64,000 bases of DNA from an uncultured Muribaculaceae bacterium (GCA_947174635.1 CAMWJS010000007.1:1-64000); one strand, 5' to 3'. Positions 13,917-23,821 are shown, counted from the first letter of the stretch. Notes: generated from the sequence alone by a model not told the origin. Made by a program: numbers and translations.

Positions 13917-15602
13917 TTATAAAATTCCAATTTTTCTAAAAATTTCAATATCGCAATTCTTCAACCCCGACTTTTCAAGCGGCTGACCTTCATTATAATC
14001 ATTCAAGTAAAGGGGAGTCGGTGAGATATATTCCGAAGACGCTACGGACTGTGCATTGTCAAGATAGGATGTAGCAATGCCGCTTACCTGGAGTACGGTA
14101 TGAAATATAGCCTGCGACGGAGCTATATACATGTCTTTATTGGCAATCAATTGATTTCGAATTTCAGGATAGGCCTCATCATATTCTTCAGATGTCCACA
14201 CCAACATCGGCACATGCAATTGATAATATGTCGGTACCGGGGAAGCGTGAAGGAAACGTTCACGGTCATCATCAAATATATCCTCGCCATGGTCAGAGGT
14301 ATAGATCAAGACGGCCTTTGCTCCGGTTGAATCAAGCTCGGTTATAATATCGTCAATCACGGCATCGGTGTACCTTATCGCATTGTCATAGGCATTCAAC
14401 AGCTCAGAGCGGTGACGGACATTGGCCTGAGAGGCATCGTCGGGCTTGAAATATGACATATCCTCGGGGTATCGCTCATTGTAGTTAAAGTGAGACCCAT
14501 AGGTATGAAGTATGATAAAATGCTTTTTACCTTTATTTTTTGCCAGATTATTGCGGAGGCGGCCTACAAGATTGTGGTCGTAATGCTCTTCGCCTTCAAG
14601 ATATTCAACCTCGTCGGCTTCTTCCGAAAAATACTGGGTATAAGAATGATTTTTCGCCTGATTTGAAAAAACAGCCGTATTATAGCCGACCTCATTGAAC
14701 GCGGCAATGATGCTCTTGCGATACATTATAGAGTCGAATGAAAGAGGTGTGGTGTGCGTCAACATCATCGGCACGCATTTGTGGGTGGTGTTGGATTGAG
14801 AAATTGCCCGCGGGAATGTGATAAGATTATTACGCTGCGATAGTCGCGGATTGGTGGGACGGTCATAGCCGAAAAGCTCCCAATTGATGGCGCGGGAAGT
14901 CTCTCCGATGACGAGCACGTAAATTTCTTCTTCATTCGCGTCGTGCGTATCGACGGCATTGTAACGGAATTTATCGGATGTTTTGTGATAATTTGCGCTT
15001 TGATATGTGCGGTGAAGTGCCGTCACGATATTGGATATGACATTTAAGGGATAAATCTGCCTTGCCGGATTGAAATTGCCGGCAAGCATTGCAACGGCAG
15101 ACAACACGATGCCGCAAGAAAGCGCTATAAGGCCATAACGGCGCGAGAGCATTCTGAATTTATCCGACGTGCTGAGCTTGCGCACCGCACTGTATACACC
15201 CCAGACAATGCATGGCAGATATATCAAAGCGCTTATCACCATCGGCAGCACAAGATTTTTCAGCAATTCTCCTGCCTCCGACGAATCTGTCGTTACGCAG
15301 TTGATGAGCATATCTATCGCAATTATCGACTCACCAAACAGATACAGAACCACAATCTGGAATCCGTTCATAATCATAAATATGAACAGGAGCAGCACTG
15401 TGACGCCGGCATTTCTGCGGGCACTCATCAACAGAAAATAGATTGAGAGCGGCACGATGATATTGAGCAGCTTTGCCATAAAAGGCATCGGCTCGGTGAT
15501 GTTGAGCAATACATTCGGGACTATCATCAACAGTGGAAAGATGACGGCCAGAATATTTATATTATCGAAAAAACGTTTTATCGATTTACAAAAACTGTTC
15601 AT
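13917..15602 (-). CDS. Phosphoethanolamine transferase-like sulfatase-family membrane enzyme
   Basis: 561 residues. About five transmembrane helices fill residues 1-190, followed by a periplasmic alkaline-phosphatase-fold domain. Motifs: VLVIGETSRAINWELFGYDRPTNPRL (metal-binding E and the GYxRxTxP signature of EptA/CptA-type enzymes), SNTTHKCVPMML with the nucleophilic threonine, HTYGSHFNY, and YTSDHGEDIF with metal-binding D and H. Such enzymes move phosphoethanolamine from phosphatidylethanolamine to lipid A or core sugars, altering surface charge and cationic-peptide resistance. The acceptor is not determinable. It stands alone with a terminator downstream and the BamA-like gene upstream. 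Confidence 0.85.
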   Translation of the reverse strand: MNSFCKSIKRFFDNINILAVIFPLLMIVPNVLLNITEPMPFMAKLLNIIVPLSIYFLLMSARRNAGVTVLLLFIFMIMNGFQIVVLYLFGESIIAIDMLINCVTTDSSEAGELLKNLVLPMVISALIYLPCIVWGVYSAVRKLSTSDKFRMLSRRYGLIALSCGIVLSAVAMLAGNFNPARQIYPLNVISNIVTALHRTYQSANYHKTSDKFRYNAVDTHDANEEEIYVLVIGETSRAINWELFGYDRPTNPRLSQRNNLITFPRAISQSNTTHKCVPMMLTHTTPLSFDSIMYRKSIIAAFNEVGYNTAVFSNQAKNHSYTQYFSEEADEVEYLEGEEHYDHNLVGRLRNNLAKNKGKKHFIILHTYGSHFNYNERYPEDMSYFKPDDASQANVRHRSELLNAYDNAIRYTDAVIDDIITELDSTGAKAVLIYTSDHGEDIFDDDRERFLHASPVPTYYQLHVPMLVWTSEEYDEAYPEIRNQLIANKDMYIAPSQAIFHTVLQVSGIATSYLDNAQSVASSEYISPTPLYLNDYNEGQPLEKSGLKNCDIEIFRKIGIL

Positions 15603-15735
15603 TGTCAGTGTTTTTATAAGTTGGCAAACAAGATCTATTTCTTATGAGTATAATCGTTTGTGGTTTCAGTATTAAATATCTTTACCAACCAGTAGTGGAT
15701 TTGCTTTTATTTCAGACATGTGTGCGGAACTTATA

Positions 15736-16926
15736 TCAGAATGCTTCATTTATATTAAATATAATACCGGTCTCTCCCTTGCCAATTCCAAAATCGAGAC
15801 GTACATTGACATTCTTTTTAAATTCCCAACGATATCCGACGCCAAAGTTAGGTAAAATTTCCTGCAGGCGCAAATTTTCAAACCGAGGGAATACGCTACC
15901 GGCGCCGACCCACACCACCACACTGTTGCGACGCCAAATATGCTGACGCAATTCCATGGTAATATCAATCGCGTTTTTATCGCGATATCGACCTTCATAA
16001 TATCCTCTCATGGTATAACTCCCGCCTAAAAAGGGGAGCATGCTCCAGGGCGTATTTCCGTATGTGAAGAGTCCGTGCAGATTTACAGCGATAACAGCAT
16101 CGCGCCATGCTCCAAAATAATTGCTCACCGTGATGTCGGTGCTTGAAAATGCGCCTTTATTAAACAAGAACCGCGGATATGAACGTTGTATCATGCCGAT
16201 ATACCACCCACTGTGAGGCGCTGTAAGGCAATCACGGGTATCATAGTACAAGTTAACCCCTATACCATAATTGAACGTGTGGAGCGGCTCGCCATTCCAC
16301 AGCACGTAGCTGTCGGCATTCTTTGCCTGCATATAACTGAAGTGTATTGCCGGACCTATGTAACAATTATCAAACAAGTGATAGTCAAACGAGGCTTTCA
16401 GCTCGGCATTCAATTGCAGATATTTGGTTTTGTTGGCGTCCTTTGATGCCACATCATATCCGATACCCCAAAAATAGGTAGGCATAGAGAAAAAGGACAA
16501 CTTATAATTACCCCGCCATTTATTTCCCGGGGTAAAATGAATGCCTCGAAGTCCGATGTTGTAATATCCCGTAGTTGAAAACACAGTATAAAGCGACGCA
16601 CTCGATTGCATGGTGGCCAAGTCGTTATCACCCGAAGTATATAACATGGCCCCCAATATGCCGACTGAAAATTTTGTATCGCTCGAATAGGCGGGGCCTC
16701 CAATCAGACTGAAATCCACTTTTTTATCGGACGGAGGCTTGTTGGTATCATCGAAATATTTTATAATCTTTTGGATTATATTTTGTTTCTTAGGCGATAC
16801 CGGTTCGACAGGCATGCTATCGGTCATAAGTATCATACCAGACTGCATGAGCATATCTTCATCCAAAGCTGCAGATTTCGCAGATATGGCACAGACCAAT
16901 AGTATTAATGTCCAGAAATAACGCAT
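15736..16926 (-). CDS. BamA/TamA-family outer-membrane beta-barrel protein
   Basis: 396 residues with a signal peptide (MRYFWTLILLVCAISAKSAA), a linker of about 60 residues, then a 16-strand-type Omp85 barrel. The conserved loop-6 segment is GSYTMRGYYEGRYRDKN near residue 310, and the final strand ends NINEAF with a terminal phenylalanine, the outer-membrane assembly signal. POTRA domains are missing, as in Bacteroidetes barrel-only Omp85 proteins annotated surface antigen. Its role is unknown. It is divergent from menD with only 66 bp between the two starts. Confidence 0.82.
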   Translation of the reverse strand: MRYFWTLILLVCAISAKSAALDEDMLMQSGMILMTDSMPVEPVSPKKQNIIQKIIKYFDDTNKPPSDKKVDFSLIGGPAYSSDTKFSVGILGAMLYTSGDNDLATMQSSASLYTVFSTTGYYNIGLRGIHFTPGNKWRGNYKLSFFSMPTYFWGIGYDVASKDANKTKYLQLNAELKASFDYHLFDNCYIGPAIHFSYMQAKNADSYVLWNGEPLHTFNYGIGVNLYYDTRDCLTAPHSGWYIGMIQRSYPRFLFNKGAFSSTDITVSNYFGAWRDAVIAVNLHGLFTYGNTPWSMLPFLGGSYTMRGYYEGRYRDKNAIDITMELRQHIWRRNSVVVWVGAGSVFPRFENLRLQEILPNFGVGYRWEFKKNVNVRLDFGIGKGETGIIFNINEAF

Positions 16927-16949
16927 TGTGATGATTACAAAAGATGGTA

Positions 16950-16987
16950 CAAAAGTAATAATTTATCCTCAATTATTACTAATTTTG
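16950..16987. promoter_or_regulatory. Divergent promoters for the BamA-like gene and menD
   Basis: TACTTTTG on the minus strand (16950-16957) and TAATTTTG on the plus strand (16980-16987) are both matches to TAnnTTTG in a 66-bp divergent spacer. No convincing -33 element pairs with either. The plus element ends only 5 bp before the menD ATG, so menD may be leaderless. Confidence 0.5.
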
Positions 16988-16992
16988 CATAT

Positions 16993-18654
16993 ATGAAAAT
17001 CGAGGAATCAACCGATATTATAGCAAGAATACTTCATTCGTGGGGTATAAGATACGTAATAGCGTCGTCCGGCTCACGCTCACTGCGTATGGTAAGAGCG
17101 GCTGTTGACAACAAAAGCCTCGACGTACGCATGATTGTCGATGAACGCGTTGCCGGCTTTTCGTCGCTTGGCATCAGCGACTGCACGGGGGAGCCGACAG
17201 CACTCATGTGCACATCGGGCTCGGCAATGCTCAATTATTCACCTGCAATTTCTGAGGCATATTACCGGGGCATACCAATAATTGTCATCACAGCCGACCG
17301 CCCGGCAGATATTATTGACATAAACGACGGGCAGACAATACATCAGTTTCACGCACTTGACAATATCGTAAAGACTTCAATTGACATTGATGCCACAAAG
17401 GCTTGCAAAAAAGAGGATTTCGAAGCTATCAGCAAAGCCATATCCATAGCTTTATCGCCAAGAAAGGGGCCGGTTCATATCAATCTTCATCTTGAAGAAG
17501 GGAATGATGCGCTTACTTTCAAAAGTATTGACTATGACGTTCCCTCTGTTGCCGTTCCAGTTTTAAATGGAGAGCTTCAGTTCCCCTCTTCAGAGGCAAT
17601 TGCGCACAAGAAGGTGCTTGTTTTTTTAGGGCAAATGCCTTATGACAGAGAGGTTGCCACATTAATACGAAAAGTTTCATCATTCCCGAACATTGCAGTA
17701 GTCACGGATATCATAAGCAACTGTAGCGAGGGGAACGCAATAACAGACATTGAGTCTATAATCGGCAAAGTCCGCGAAAAACAAGAACTCTACGCTCCAG
17801 ATGTTGTAATCACAATGGGCAAGACATCTCCAATCAGCCGTCGCTTCAAGGAATGGCTAAGGAGTCTCGGAAATTATTCCCACTGGCGAGTCAATGACAG
17901 GCCGGAGCCAGAAGACACTTATTTCCATCTTGACAGAACGATTGTGGCTGATGACAAAACATTCCTGAAATACCTGGCAGACAATATGCCGTCCGACTGC
18001 AAAATGAAATATAACCGGACATGGATAGATTTATCCGAGCGCGCGCAGAGGATAAAGAGGGTATTGCTATCACAGGCTGCATGGAGTGACATCTCGGCCA
18101 TAAACGTGATTGCCGAGCATTTACCCGAAAATTACAACATCCAATGCTCGAACGGAATGTCGATACGCTATCTTTCGCTTATTGGAGTCAGCACCCGTAG
18201 AACATATGCCAACAGAGGTGTCAACGGCATAGACGGCTCCACTTCAACTGCATTGGGTTTTTCTTCGGTATCCGAGTCACCGACACTGCTTGTGACCGGA
18301 GACATGAGCGCTCTTTACGATATATCCGCGTTGTATTCGGGTCAACTCTCTTCAAAATTCAAGATGATAATCATAGCCAATAACGGCGGAGAGATATTCC
18401 GAATGACAAAGGCGACCCGTGATTATGAAAATCGGGAAAATATGCTTTGCAAGATGCCCGAAATAAAATGGGACTCCGTCGCCCAATCTGTAGGCATGGA
18501 ATATTTTGAGGCCTCTGACAAAGAGTCCCTAAGGCAGATTATCTCCTGCTTTTTTGAGATAAGAAGCCAAGCATCCATGCTGGTCATCAACACACCGGCA
18601 GGGAACAGTCGTATTTACAATGATATAATTAAAGAAATACATAATAAATTATGA
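16993..18654 (+). CDS. menD: SEPHCHC synthase (menaquinone biosynthesis)
   Basis: 553 residues. This thiamine-diphosphate enzyme joins isochorismate and 2-oxoglutarate in the first committed step of menaquinone synthesis. The amino-terminal domain has [14 protein letters not shown] and the cofactor-binding glutamate in [13 protein letters not shown]. The carboxy-terminal domain has [18 protein letters not shown] and a [13 protein letters not shown] diphosphate motif with the metal-binding D. ATG at 16993 is required to keep the first helix, although the promoter-like TAATTTTG ends at 16987. It heads menDBCE; its stop overlaps the menB start by 4 bp. Confidence 0.93.
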   Translation: MKIEESTDIIARILHSWGIRYVIASSGSRSLRMVRAAVDNKSLDVRMIVDERVAGFSSLGISDCTGEPTALMCTSGSAMLNYSPAISEAYYRGIPIIVITADRPADIIDINDGQTIHQFHALDNIVKTSIDIDATKACKKEDFEAISKAISIALSPRKGPVHINLHLEEGNDALTFKSIDYDVPSVAVPVLNGELQFPSSEAIAHKKVLVFLGQMPYDREVATLIRKVSSFPNIAVVTDIISNCSEGNAITDIESIIGKVREKQELYAPDVVITMGKTSPISRRFKEWLRSLGNYSHWRVNDRPEPEDTYFHLDRTIVADDKTFLKYLADNMPSDCKMKYNRTWIDLSERAQRIKRVLLSQAAWSDISAINVIAEHLPENYNIQCSNGMSIRYLSLIGVSTRRTYANRGVNGIDGSTSTALGFSSVSESPTLLVTGDMSALYDISALYSGQLSSKFKMIIIANNGGEIFRMTKATRDYENRENMLCKMPEIKWDSVAQSVGMEYFEASDKESLRQIISCFFEIRSQASMLVINTPAGNSRIYNDIIKEIHNKL

Positions 18655-19478
18655 GCACAAAAATAACATGGACACCTATCAAACAATATGAAGACATATT
18701 GTTTGAGCAGTATGGCAAAATAGCCAAAATCACAATTAACCGCCCACAGGTATACAATGCATTTCGTCCACAGACAAATATGGAAATGCTTGATGCCATG
18801 GCTTACTGCCGCGAGTCGCCAGAAATAGGGGTGATAATTCTCACCGGAGCCGGCGACAAGGCATTCTGCTCAGGAGGCGATCAGAATGTAAAAGGAGTAG
18901 GGGGGTACATCGACAGCAATGGAGTGCCACGGCTCAATGTCCTCGACCTGCACAAAGCAATACGCTCGATACCCAAGCCGGTAATAGCTATGGTCAACGG
19001 ATATTCAATCGGCGGAGGCAATGTGCTTCAAGTGGTATGCGATCTGTCGATAGCATCGGAAAATGCACGTTTTGGTCAGACCGGGCCAAAAGTAGGCAGT
19101 TTCGACGCCGGCTTCGGTTCAAGCTATCTGGCACGATGTGTAGGGCAGAAGAAAGCTCGCGAAATCTGGTTCCTTTGTAAACAATATACCGCAGCCGAAG
19201 CCCTCGAGATGGGCATGATAAACTGCGTAGTACCCTTTGATAAACTTGAAGAGACAACCGTAGAATGGTGTGAGACGATTCTTAAAAGGTCGCCAATGGC
19301 AATACGCATGATCAAACGTGCCCTTAACGCCGAGCTTGACGGGCAACGCGGATTAATGGAATTTGCAGGCGATGCTACGCTGATGTATTATCTGATGGAG
19401 GAAGCTCAGGAAGGGAAAAATGCATTCCTCGAAAAGAGAGACCCAGATTTCGACCAATTCACTAAATTCCCCGGCTGA
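18651..19478 (+). CDS. menB: 1,4-dihydroxy-2-naphthoyl-CoA synthase
   Basis: 275 residues of the crotonase family. It cyclises o-succinylbenzoyl-CoA to the naphthoquinone ring. Visible motifs: [14 protein letters not shown] (CoA-binding and family start), [15 protein letters not shown], the oxyanion segment [21 protein letters not shown], and [21 protein letters not shown] with the catalytic aspartate and serine pattern typical of MenB. The sequence is full length. It overlaps menD by 4 bp (ATGA) and menC by one base (TGATG), so translation is coupled through the operon. Confidence 0.96.
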   Translation: MSTKITWTPIKQYEDILFEQYGKIAKITINRPQVYNAFRPQTNMEMLDAMAYCRESPEIGVIILTGAGDKAFCSGGDQNVKGVGGYIDSNGVPRLNVLDLHKAIRSIPKPVIAMVNGYSIGGGNVLQVVCDLSIASENARFGQTGPKVGSFDAGFGSSYLARCVGQKKAREIWFLCKQYTAAEALEMGMINCVVPFDKLEETTVEWCETILKRSPMAIRMIKRALNAELDGQRGLMEFAGDATLMYYLMEEAQEGKNAFLEKRDPDFDQFTKFPG

Positions 19479-20512
19479 TGCTAAAAGCTGTCTGGTCAAA
19501 ATATACGCTAAAGTTCTTACGCCAGTCAAGGACATCCAGAGATGTCCTTGACGTCAAAGACACTTATTTTATAAAAATCGACGATACCGACAATCCGTCT
19601 GTTACAGGATATGGCGAAGCCGCAGTGTTCAGAGGATTGTCGGCCGACGATACTCCCGATTTTACAGATATTCTGGATGATTGCTGCAGGTCGATAAACA
19701 ATCTTGACATAGCCTCAGTTCCTTCCTCGGCCATACGCATGGGCATCGAGACAGCATTGGCCGATATGAAAAATGGGGGATACCAGGAACCGTTCATCCA
19801 CGGCATTATACCGCCCACCCGTATAAACGGGCTGATATGGATGGGCGACATGCAATTTATGCTTAATGAAATAGAGATTAAATTGCGTCAGGGATTCCAT
19901 TGCCTGAAATTAAAAATAGGAGGAATAGATTTCGAGAACGAACTCGACATACTCCGCAGCATACGTCAGCGATACGGCGCCGAGATATTGGAACTCCGTC
20001 TTGATGCCAACGGCGCTTTCTCTCCGAAGGAGGCATTGAATAGACTCGACCGTCTCTCGGCCTATGAAATCCATTCAATAGAACAGCCAATAAAAGCGGG
20101 ACAATTACATGAAATGGCCAAACTATGTCAAACAAGTCCAATTCCCATAGCTCTTGACGAAGAACTGATAGGGATAAAAACTTGCGATGAGAAGAACCAT
20201 ATTATTGATACAGTACAACCAGCATATATAATACTTAAGCCCACGCTATGCGGAGGGTTTGCAGAATCTGACGAATGGATTGAGATTGCCCGGAAGAAGG
20301 GTATCGGCTGGTGGGCGACATCCGCATTGGAATCAAACATCGGGCTCAACGCAATAGCTCGTTGGGCAGCCGCGCACAAAGTGACTATGCCGCAGGGGCT
20401 TGGCACCGGGCAACTATACACCAACAATATAACTTCCCCCCTCCGTCTGGATGGAGAATACTTAACATCAAACTCCGATAATAAATGGACTTTCGATGCA
20501 ATAAGATTTTAG
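19478..20512 (+). CDS. menC: o-Succinylbenzoate synthase
   Basis: 344 residues of the enolase superfamily. It dehydrates SHCHC to o-succinylbenzoate. The active-site series is visible: KLKIGG (about 145, first lysine of KxK), RLDANGAF (metal-ligand D), IEQPIK (metal-ligand E), LDEEL (third ligand D/E), and a late ILKP lysine. The amino-terminal capping domain is present. Its start overlaps the menB stop. Its last 28 bases overlap the beginning of menE, an unusually deep overlap for this operon. Confidence 0.92.
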   Translation: MLKAVWSKYTLKFLRQSRTSRDVLDVKDTYFIKIDDTDNPSVTGYGEAAVFRGLSADDTPDFTDILDDCCRSINNLDIASVPSSAIRMGIETALADMKNGGYQEPFIHGIIPPTRINGLIWMGDMQFMLNEIEIKLRQGFHCLKLKIGGIDFENELDILRSIRQRYGAEILELRLDANGAFSPKEALNRLDRLSAYEIHSIEQPIKAGQLHEMAKLCQTSPIPIALDEELIGIKTCDEKNHIIDTVQPAYIILKPTLCGGFAESDEWIEIARKKGIGWWATSALESNIGLNAIARWAAAHKVTMPQGLGTGQLYTNNITSPLRLDGEYLTSNSDNKWTFDAIRF

Positions 20513-21483
20513 ACCGCATATACAACCTCACGGCCGAAGCCGACAAATTCATCGACGAATGGTTTGACGGGACACCCTATATCACAGCCCATACCTCGGG
20601 TTCAACCGGACGACCGAAAGCTGTCAAACTTTTAAAAAGCGATATGCTTGCATCTGCGGCAAGCACCAACAGATATTTCAATATAACAGAAAAGTCGACG
20701 TTGCTATGTCCGCTTTCGGCTGATTACATCGCGGGGAAGATGATGATTGTAAGAGCAATCGCGTCCGGCGCCCGGTTGTATATGGAAATTCCCGGCAACG
20801 CCCCCGTGCATTATGATTACGGCAATATTGATTTAATTGCCGTAGTGCCTTCTCAAGTGCCACATCTGCTTGACGACAAAAGCATTCTTGCCCGGTTGAA
20901 TTATGTGCTGATAGGAGGGGCCAGCGTACCGAATGATCTTGCAGAGCGCATTATTGACTCCGACGTCAATGCATTTGTATCATACGGGATGACTGAAACC
21001 TGCAGCCATGTGGCATTGCAAAAACTGGATAAATGCAACAATGGGGTATATGAAGCAATGCCCGATATATTTTTTTCGAAAAACGAGACTGACTGTCTGA
21101 TTGTCAATTCTACAAAAAGGTCATTCGAGAAACTCCAGACCAACGACATCGTCAATCTGATTGATGAGCGGCATTTTATATGGATCGGCCGCTTCGACAA
21201 TGTGATTAACAGCGGTGGCATCAAAGTGTTCCCGGAAGAAATAGAGCAACAGCTCAGCAGCGTAATACCTGATAATATGGAATACTATATTGCCAGAGGG
21301 AGTGATGAGAAATGGGGCGAAGCACCGGTCCTGGTTATTTCCGATGCGGTAAGCGATACCGCCCAATTGCTTGAGGTTGTCAGAAACAGTGTGAAATCAA
21401 AGGCAGAACGCCCCGTCCGCATTATTGTCGAAAACATCGAACATACGGCATCGGGGAAAATAATCAGACGACATTTCGTCTGA
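20485..21483 (+). CDS. menE: o-Succinylbenzoate-CoA ligase (short form)
   Basis: 332 residues. This is an adenylate-forming ligase making OSB-CoA for MenB. The phosphate-binding loop TSGSTGRPKAVKL is at about residues 37-49, followed by a SYGMTETCSHV adenine motif, WIGRFDNVINSGGIKVFPEEIE hinge and the final HTASGKIIRR lysine. It is shorter than the roughly 450-residue proteobacterial enzyme, as is usual in Bacteroidetes, where the amino-terminal subdomain is trimmed. The start lies 28 bases inside menC; a later start would lose the first helix. It is the last gene of menDBCE. Confidence 0.92.
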   Translation: MDFRCNKILDRIYNLTAEADKFIDEWFDGTPYITAHTSGSTGRPKAVKLLKSDMLASAASTNRYFNITEKSTLLCPLSADYIAGKMMIVRAIASGARLYMEIPGNAPVHYDYGNIDLIAVVPSQVPHLLDDKSILARLNYVLIGGASVPNDLAERIIDSDVNAFVSYGMTETCSHVALQKLDKCNNGVYEAMPDIFFSKNETDCLIVNSTKRSFEKLQTNDIVNLIDERHFIWIGRFDNVINSGGIKVFPEEIEQQLSSVIPDNMEYYIARGSDEKWGEAPVLVISDAVSDTAQLLEVVRNSVKSKAERPVRIIVENIEHTASGKIIRRHFV

Positions 21484-21523
21484 TCATGACATGCATATTA
21501 CACGCTTAACATGTTAATGATTA

Positions 21524-22222
21524 TCAGCCGAACTTAGAAATCTTTTTGAGCATAGCCTCGTTAAGAATGCGTATGCGGCGACCGTCGACGGTTATAATCT
21601 TCTCATTGACAAATCCGGAAAGCGTACGTATGGCATTTGATGTAGTCATATTCGAGAGGTTTGCCAAATCTTCACGTGCCATATATATCTTTAGGGTTGA
21701 GTTGTCATCCTCGTAACCATAATTATCCTTAAGCACAATCAAAGCTTCAGCCAGTCGACCACGTATATGCTTTTGGGTGAGATTGACGATTTTTGTGTCA
21801 GAGCCGCCGAGATTCCGCGACAACTCCTTGATGAAAAAGAGAGCAAGATTATTATTGTTGCGGATTAAATCCATCACAAGTTCCATCGGAACCGCCCCCA
21901 AAGTAGACGCTTCAAACGCGCCGGCACTCGACACATACGGCTCCTGCGCAAAATAGGCACGATAGCCAAAGTACTGCACAGGACGTATAAGACGTAAAAT
22001 CTGCACTCGGCCACCGACACCTTCTTTAAATTTCTTCACCTTACCCTTTAAGAGACACCAAAGATACTCAGGAGCTTCGCCCTCAGCATATATTATCTGA
22101 TTCTTTTTAAAATTGTGAATTTCAAAAGCGTCAATTATACGATGCTTCTCTTCATTGGTTAAAATCGACCAGATTTCAGCCAAATCCTCACTAATCACTT
22201 TCTCAAGGGCGCTTTTAATCAT
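21524..22222 (-). CDS. Crp/Fnr family transcriptional regulator
   Basis: 232 residues. A cyclic-nucleotide-binding-type beta-roll (about 20-135: FKKNQIIYAEGEAPEYLWCLLKGKVKKF) is followed by a winged helix (about 150-225: HIRGRLAEALIVLKD, YMAREDLANLSNMTTSNAIRTLSGF). The canonical ligand-pocket arginine is not evident and there are no FNR-type cysteines at the amino terminus, so the signal is unknown. I chose the ATG at 22222, since a TAATTTTG promoter element at 22247-22254 lies inside the longer frame that begins at 22267. It is convergent with menE and divergent from a small-RNA gene. Confidence 0.85.
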   Translation of the reverse strand: MIKSALEKVISEDLAEIWSILTNEEKHRIIDAFEIHNFKKNQIIYAEGEAPEYLWCLLKGKVKKFKEGVGGRVQILRLIRPVQYFGYRAYFAQEPYVSSAGAFEASTLGAVPMELVMDLIRNNNNLALFFIKELSRNLGGSDTKIVNLTQKHIRGRLAEALIVLKDNYGYEDDNSTLKIYMAREDLANLSNMTTSNAIRTLSGFVNEKIITVDGRRIRILNEAMLKKISKFG

Positions 22223-22246
22223 GCTATAAGAATATGTTTTATAACA

Positions 22247-22278
22247 CAAAATTAATAAATATTTCAATAAATCAACAA
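22247..22278 (-). promoter_or_regulatory. Promoter of the Crp-like regulator gene
   Basis: On the minus strand, TTG (22276-22278), 21 bp, TAATTTTG (22247-22254). It places transcription start about 20 bp upstream of the ATG at 22222. Confidence 0.65.
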
Positions 22279-22398
22279 TTGATTGGTTTACACATCACAC
22301 ACACTTGCGTTTTTAACCAAAATTAAGGAATTTTAGACCACTTATTTCATTGAATAATAATGCTACATTAATTTAATGCGAAAAAAATTGTGGTTTAA

Positions 22399-22429
22399 TT
22401 GCAAATTAAAACAATTACAATTATCTTTG
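22399..22429 (+). promoter_or_regulatory. Promoter of the structured small RNA
   Basis: TTG (22399-22401), exactly 20 bp, then TATCTTTG (22422-22429), a full match to the Bacteroidetes consensus. The expected start is near 22436. No plus-strand coding gene follows, which supports a non-coding product. Confidence 0.75.
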
Positions 22430-22435
22430 TGTTAT

Positions 22436-22712
22436 AGAATCAAAGCCCGAGCCAGAAGGGCGATTTAAACTGTACATTGACATACCACATCAAAGTAGAT
22501 TGGGAAACTCTTCAAATTATTATGAAATGCCGAGACAAGCTTAGTCGTCTGATGGCGGGCCCCACTCCCTGAAAAGGGATGCTTTTATGCCAGGCGGATT
22601 ACAAAGGGCGGCAAGCACTCAAATCCTGTCTATTCGGAGTTTCATCGCATCCTTTGGTGTGGACTTTATAGAAAGATACCGACAATGCTTCAAACATGGC
22701 CGGTATCTTTTT
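22436..22712 (+). ncRNA. Structured non-coding RNA, class not identified
   Basis: About 275 nt, with a consensus promoter and a terminator: GATACCG (22675-22681) pairs with CGGTATC (22701-22707), followed by T7. A long-range closing helix of 11 bp joins 22485-22495 and 22652-22662 (one U-G pair). Inside it GAAACTC (22504-22510) pairs perfectly with GAGTTTC (22637-22643), TGCCG with CGGCA (22610-22614), and TCCCT-GAAA-AGGGA closes a tetraloop hairpin near 22565-22579. A 5' hairpin GCCC/GGGC lies at 22445-22461. No coding frame fits. tmRNA, RNase P and SRP signatures were not found; a divergent 6S RNA is the best alternative. Confidence 0.65.
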
Positions 22713-22761
22713 TTATATCTGTCAAAATGCTTTATTATCAAAAGTGTCCTGACTTTCCAGT

Positions 22762-23817
22762 CTACTGCAAATACTTTTGAAAAAACGAGAGGGATGCATC
22801 AATCTTTAGAAACGCTTCATTCCATTCCGTGACAGGAGAGGACTCACTCATTATACCCCCGCCACCCCAAAAACGACAGCAGCCCGGTTCAAATGCAAAA
22901 CACCTGAGATTGACGTGGGCAAGCAACCGCATATCATCATCGATTGCAATATATCCACCGTAGCATTCCCGGTCGTGTCTCTCAACTTCTTCAATTATCT
23001 TTTTCGCCCATTCACGCGGATACCCGCAAATAGCAGGTGTAGGGTGCAATGCAGAAACGATATCTTCTATGCCGACACCTTCGCTCCGACAATTCACATT
23101 GCCTGAAATACGCGTCAGTATATGCTCGATATTTCCTGTCGTCAACGTTTCAGACGCATGAGCGTCTGGAGTAATCCCCAGCGATTTCATCACATTGCAA
23201 ATATACCGCACGACATAGTTGTGCTCCTGTCTATTTTTATCATCCCACATCCCTGCCGTACCGGCCTGCCGCGTACCAGCCAATGCGACCGTATTCATTT
23301 CCCCCGTCTTTTTATCGACATTTATAAGCAGTTCCGGCGAACAAACACACCATGCTCCGGTTGCAGGGGTATAATATACAGCACGAAATGCGTTGCCGTA
23401 TGTCGCAAACATTTCCATTATGCATTTCGCTATCAAAGAATAGCCGAGACTTGGGCATGTCAATATTTTCCTGCGCGATATCACAACCTTTCCGGCCGTT
23501 GATTTCAACAGCCCAGTCACTTTTTCAATTCCGGCTTTATAATCCTCCCACGATGTTGTAGTCCGTTTTTGGCCAGTCATTGGCCGAAAATCGGAACATT
23601 CCACGACAGAGTGAGTATCATTGCCTCTGTCAATAATTTCCAATTTATTGCCACTCCATGTAGTGATAATAAATTTTCGGGATGAAACAACCGGAGATAT
23701 ATTATCATCGACAATAAAATTCAAATCATGATATCCCGGCAATGAATAAGCCGCAAACGAAACTCCGCGTTTCAACAAAGAGACTAAAGAAAAGACTGCG
23801 TCAGCCTGCTCTTCCAT
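22762..23817 (-). CDS. menF: Isochorismate synthase, chorismate-binding family
   Basis: 351 residues. It converts chorismate to isochorismate, the substrate of MenD. The conserved carboxy-terminal part is present: TVALAGTRQAG, a SETLTTGNIEHI segment, VSALHPTPAICGYPREWA (chorismate-pocket motif) and ECYGGYIAI, ending with FWGGGGIMSES. The amino-terminal region is short, as in other Bacteroidetes MenF. It lies 4 bp downstream of rimO and follows ftsY-rimO in one transcript, instead of standing with menDBCE. Its 3' end faces the small-RNA terminator from the opposite strand. Confidence 0.9.
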   Translation of the reverse strand: MEEQADAVFSLVSLLKRGVSFAAYSLPGYHDLNFIVDDNISPVVSSRKFIITTWSGNKLEIIDRGNDTHSVVECSDFRPMTGQKRTTTSWEDYKAGIEKVTGLLKSTAGKVVISRRKILTCPSLGYSLIAKCIMEMFATYGNAFRAVYYTPATGAWCVCSPELLINVDKKTGEMNTVALAGTRQAGTAGMWDDKNRQEHNYVVRYICNVMKSLGITPDAHASETLTTGNIEHILTRISGNVNCRSEGVGIEDIVSALHPTPAICGYPREWAKKIIEEVERHDRECYGGYIAIDDDMRLLAHVNLRCFAFEPGCCRFWGGGGIMSESSPVTEWNEAFLKIDASLSFFQKYLQ

Positions 23818-23821
23818 AATT

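Noticed and set aside
22223..22267. Longer amino terminus for the Crp-like regulator
   Set aside because: The extra codons contain the promoter -7 element, so they are not transcribed in frame.
22436..22712. tmRNA, RNase P or SRP RNA
   Set aside because: No tRNA-like end or tag frame, no GAGGAAAGTCC-type core, no SRP tetraloop motif; class left open, 6S not excluded.
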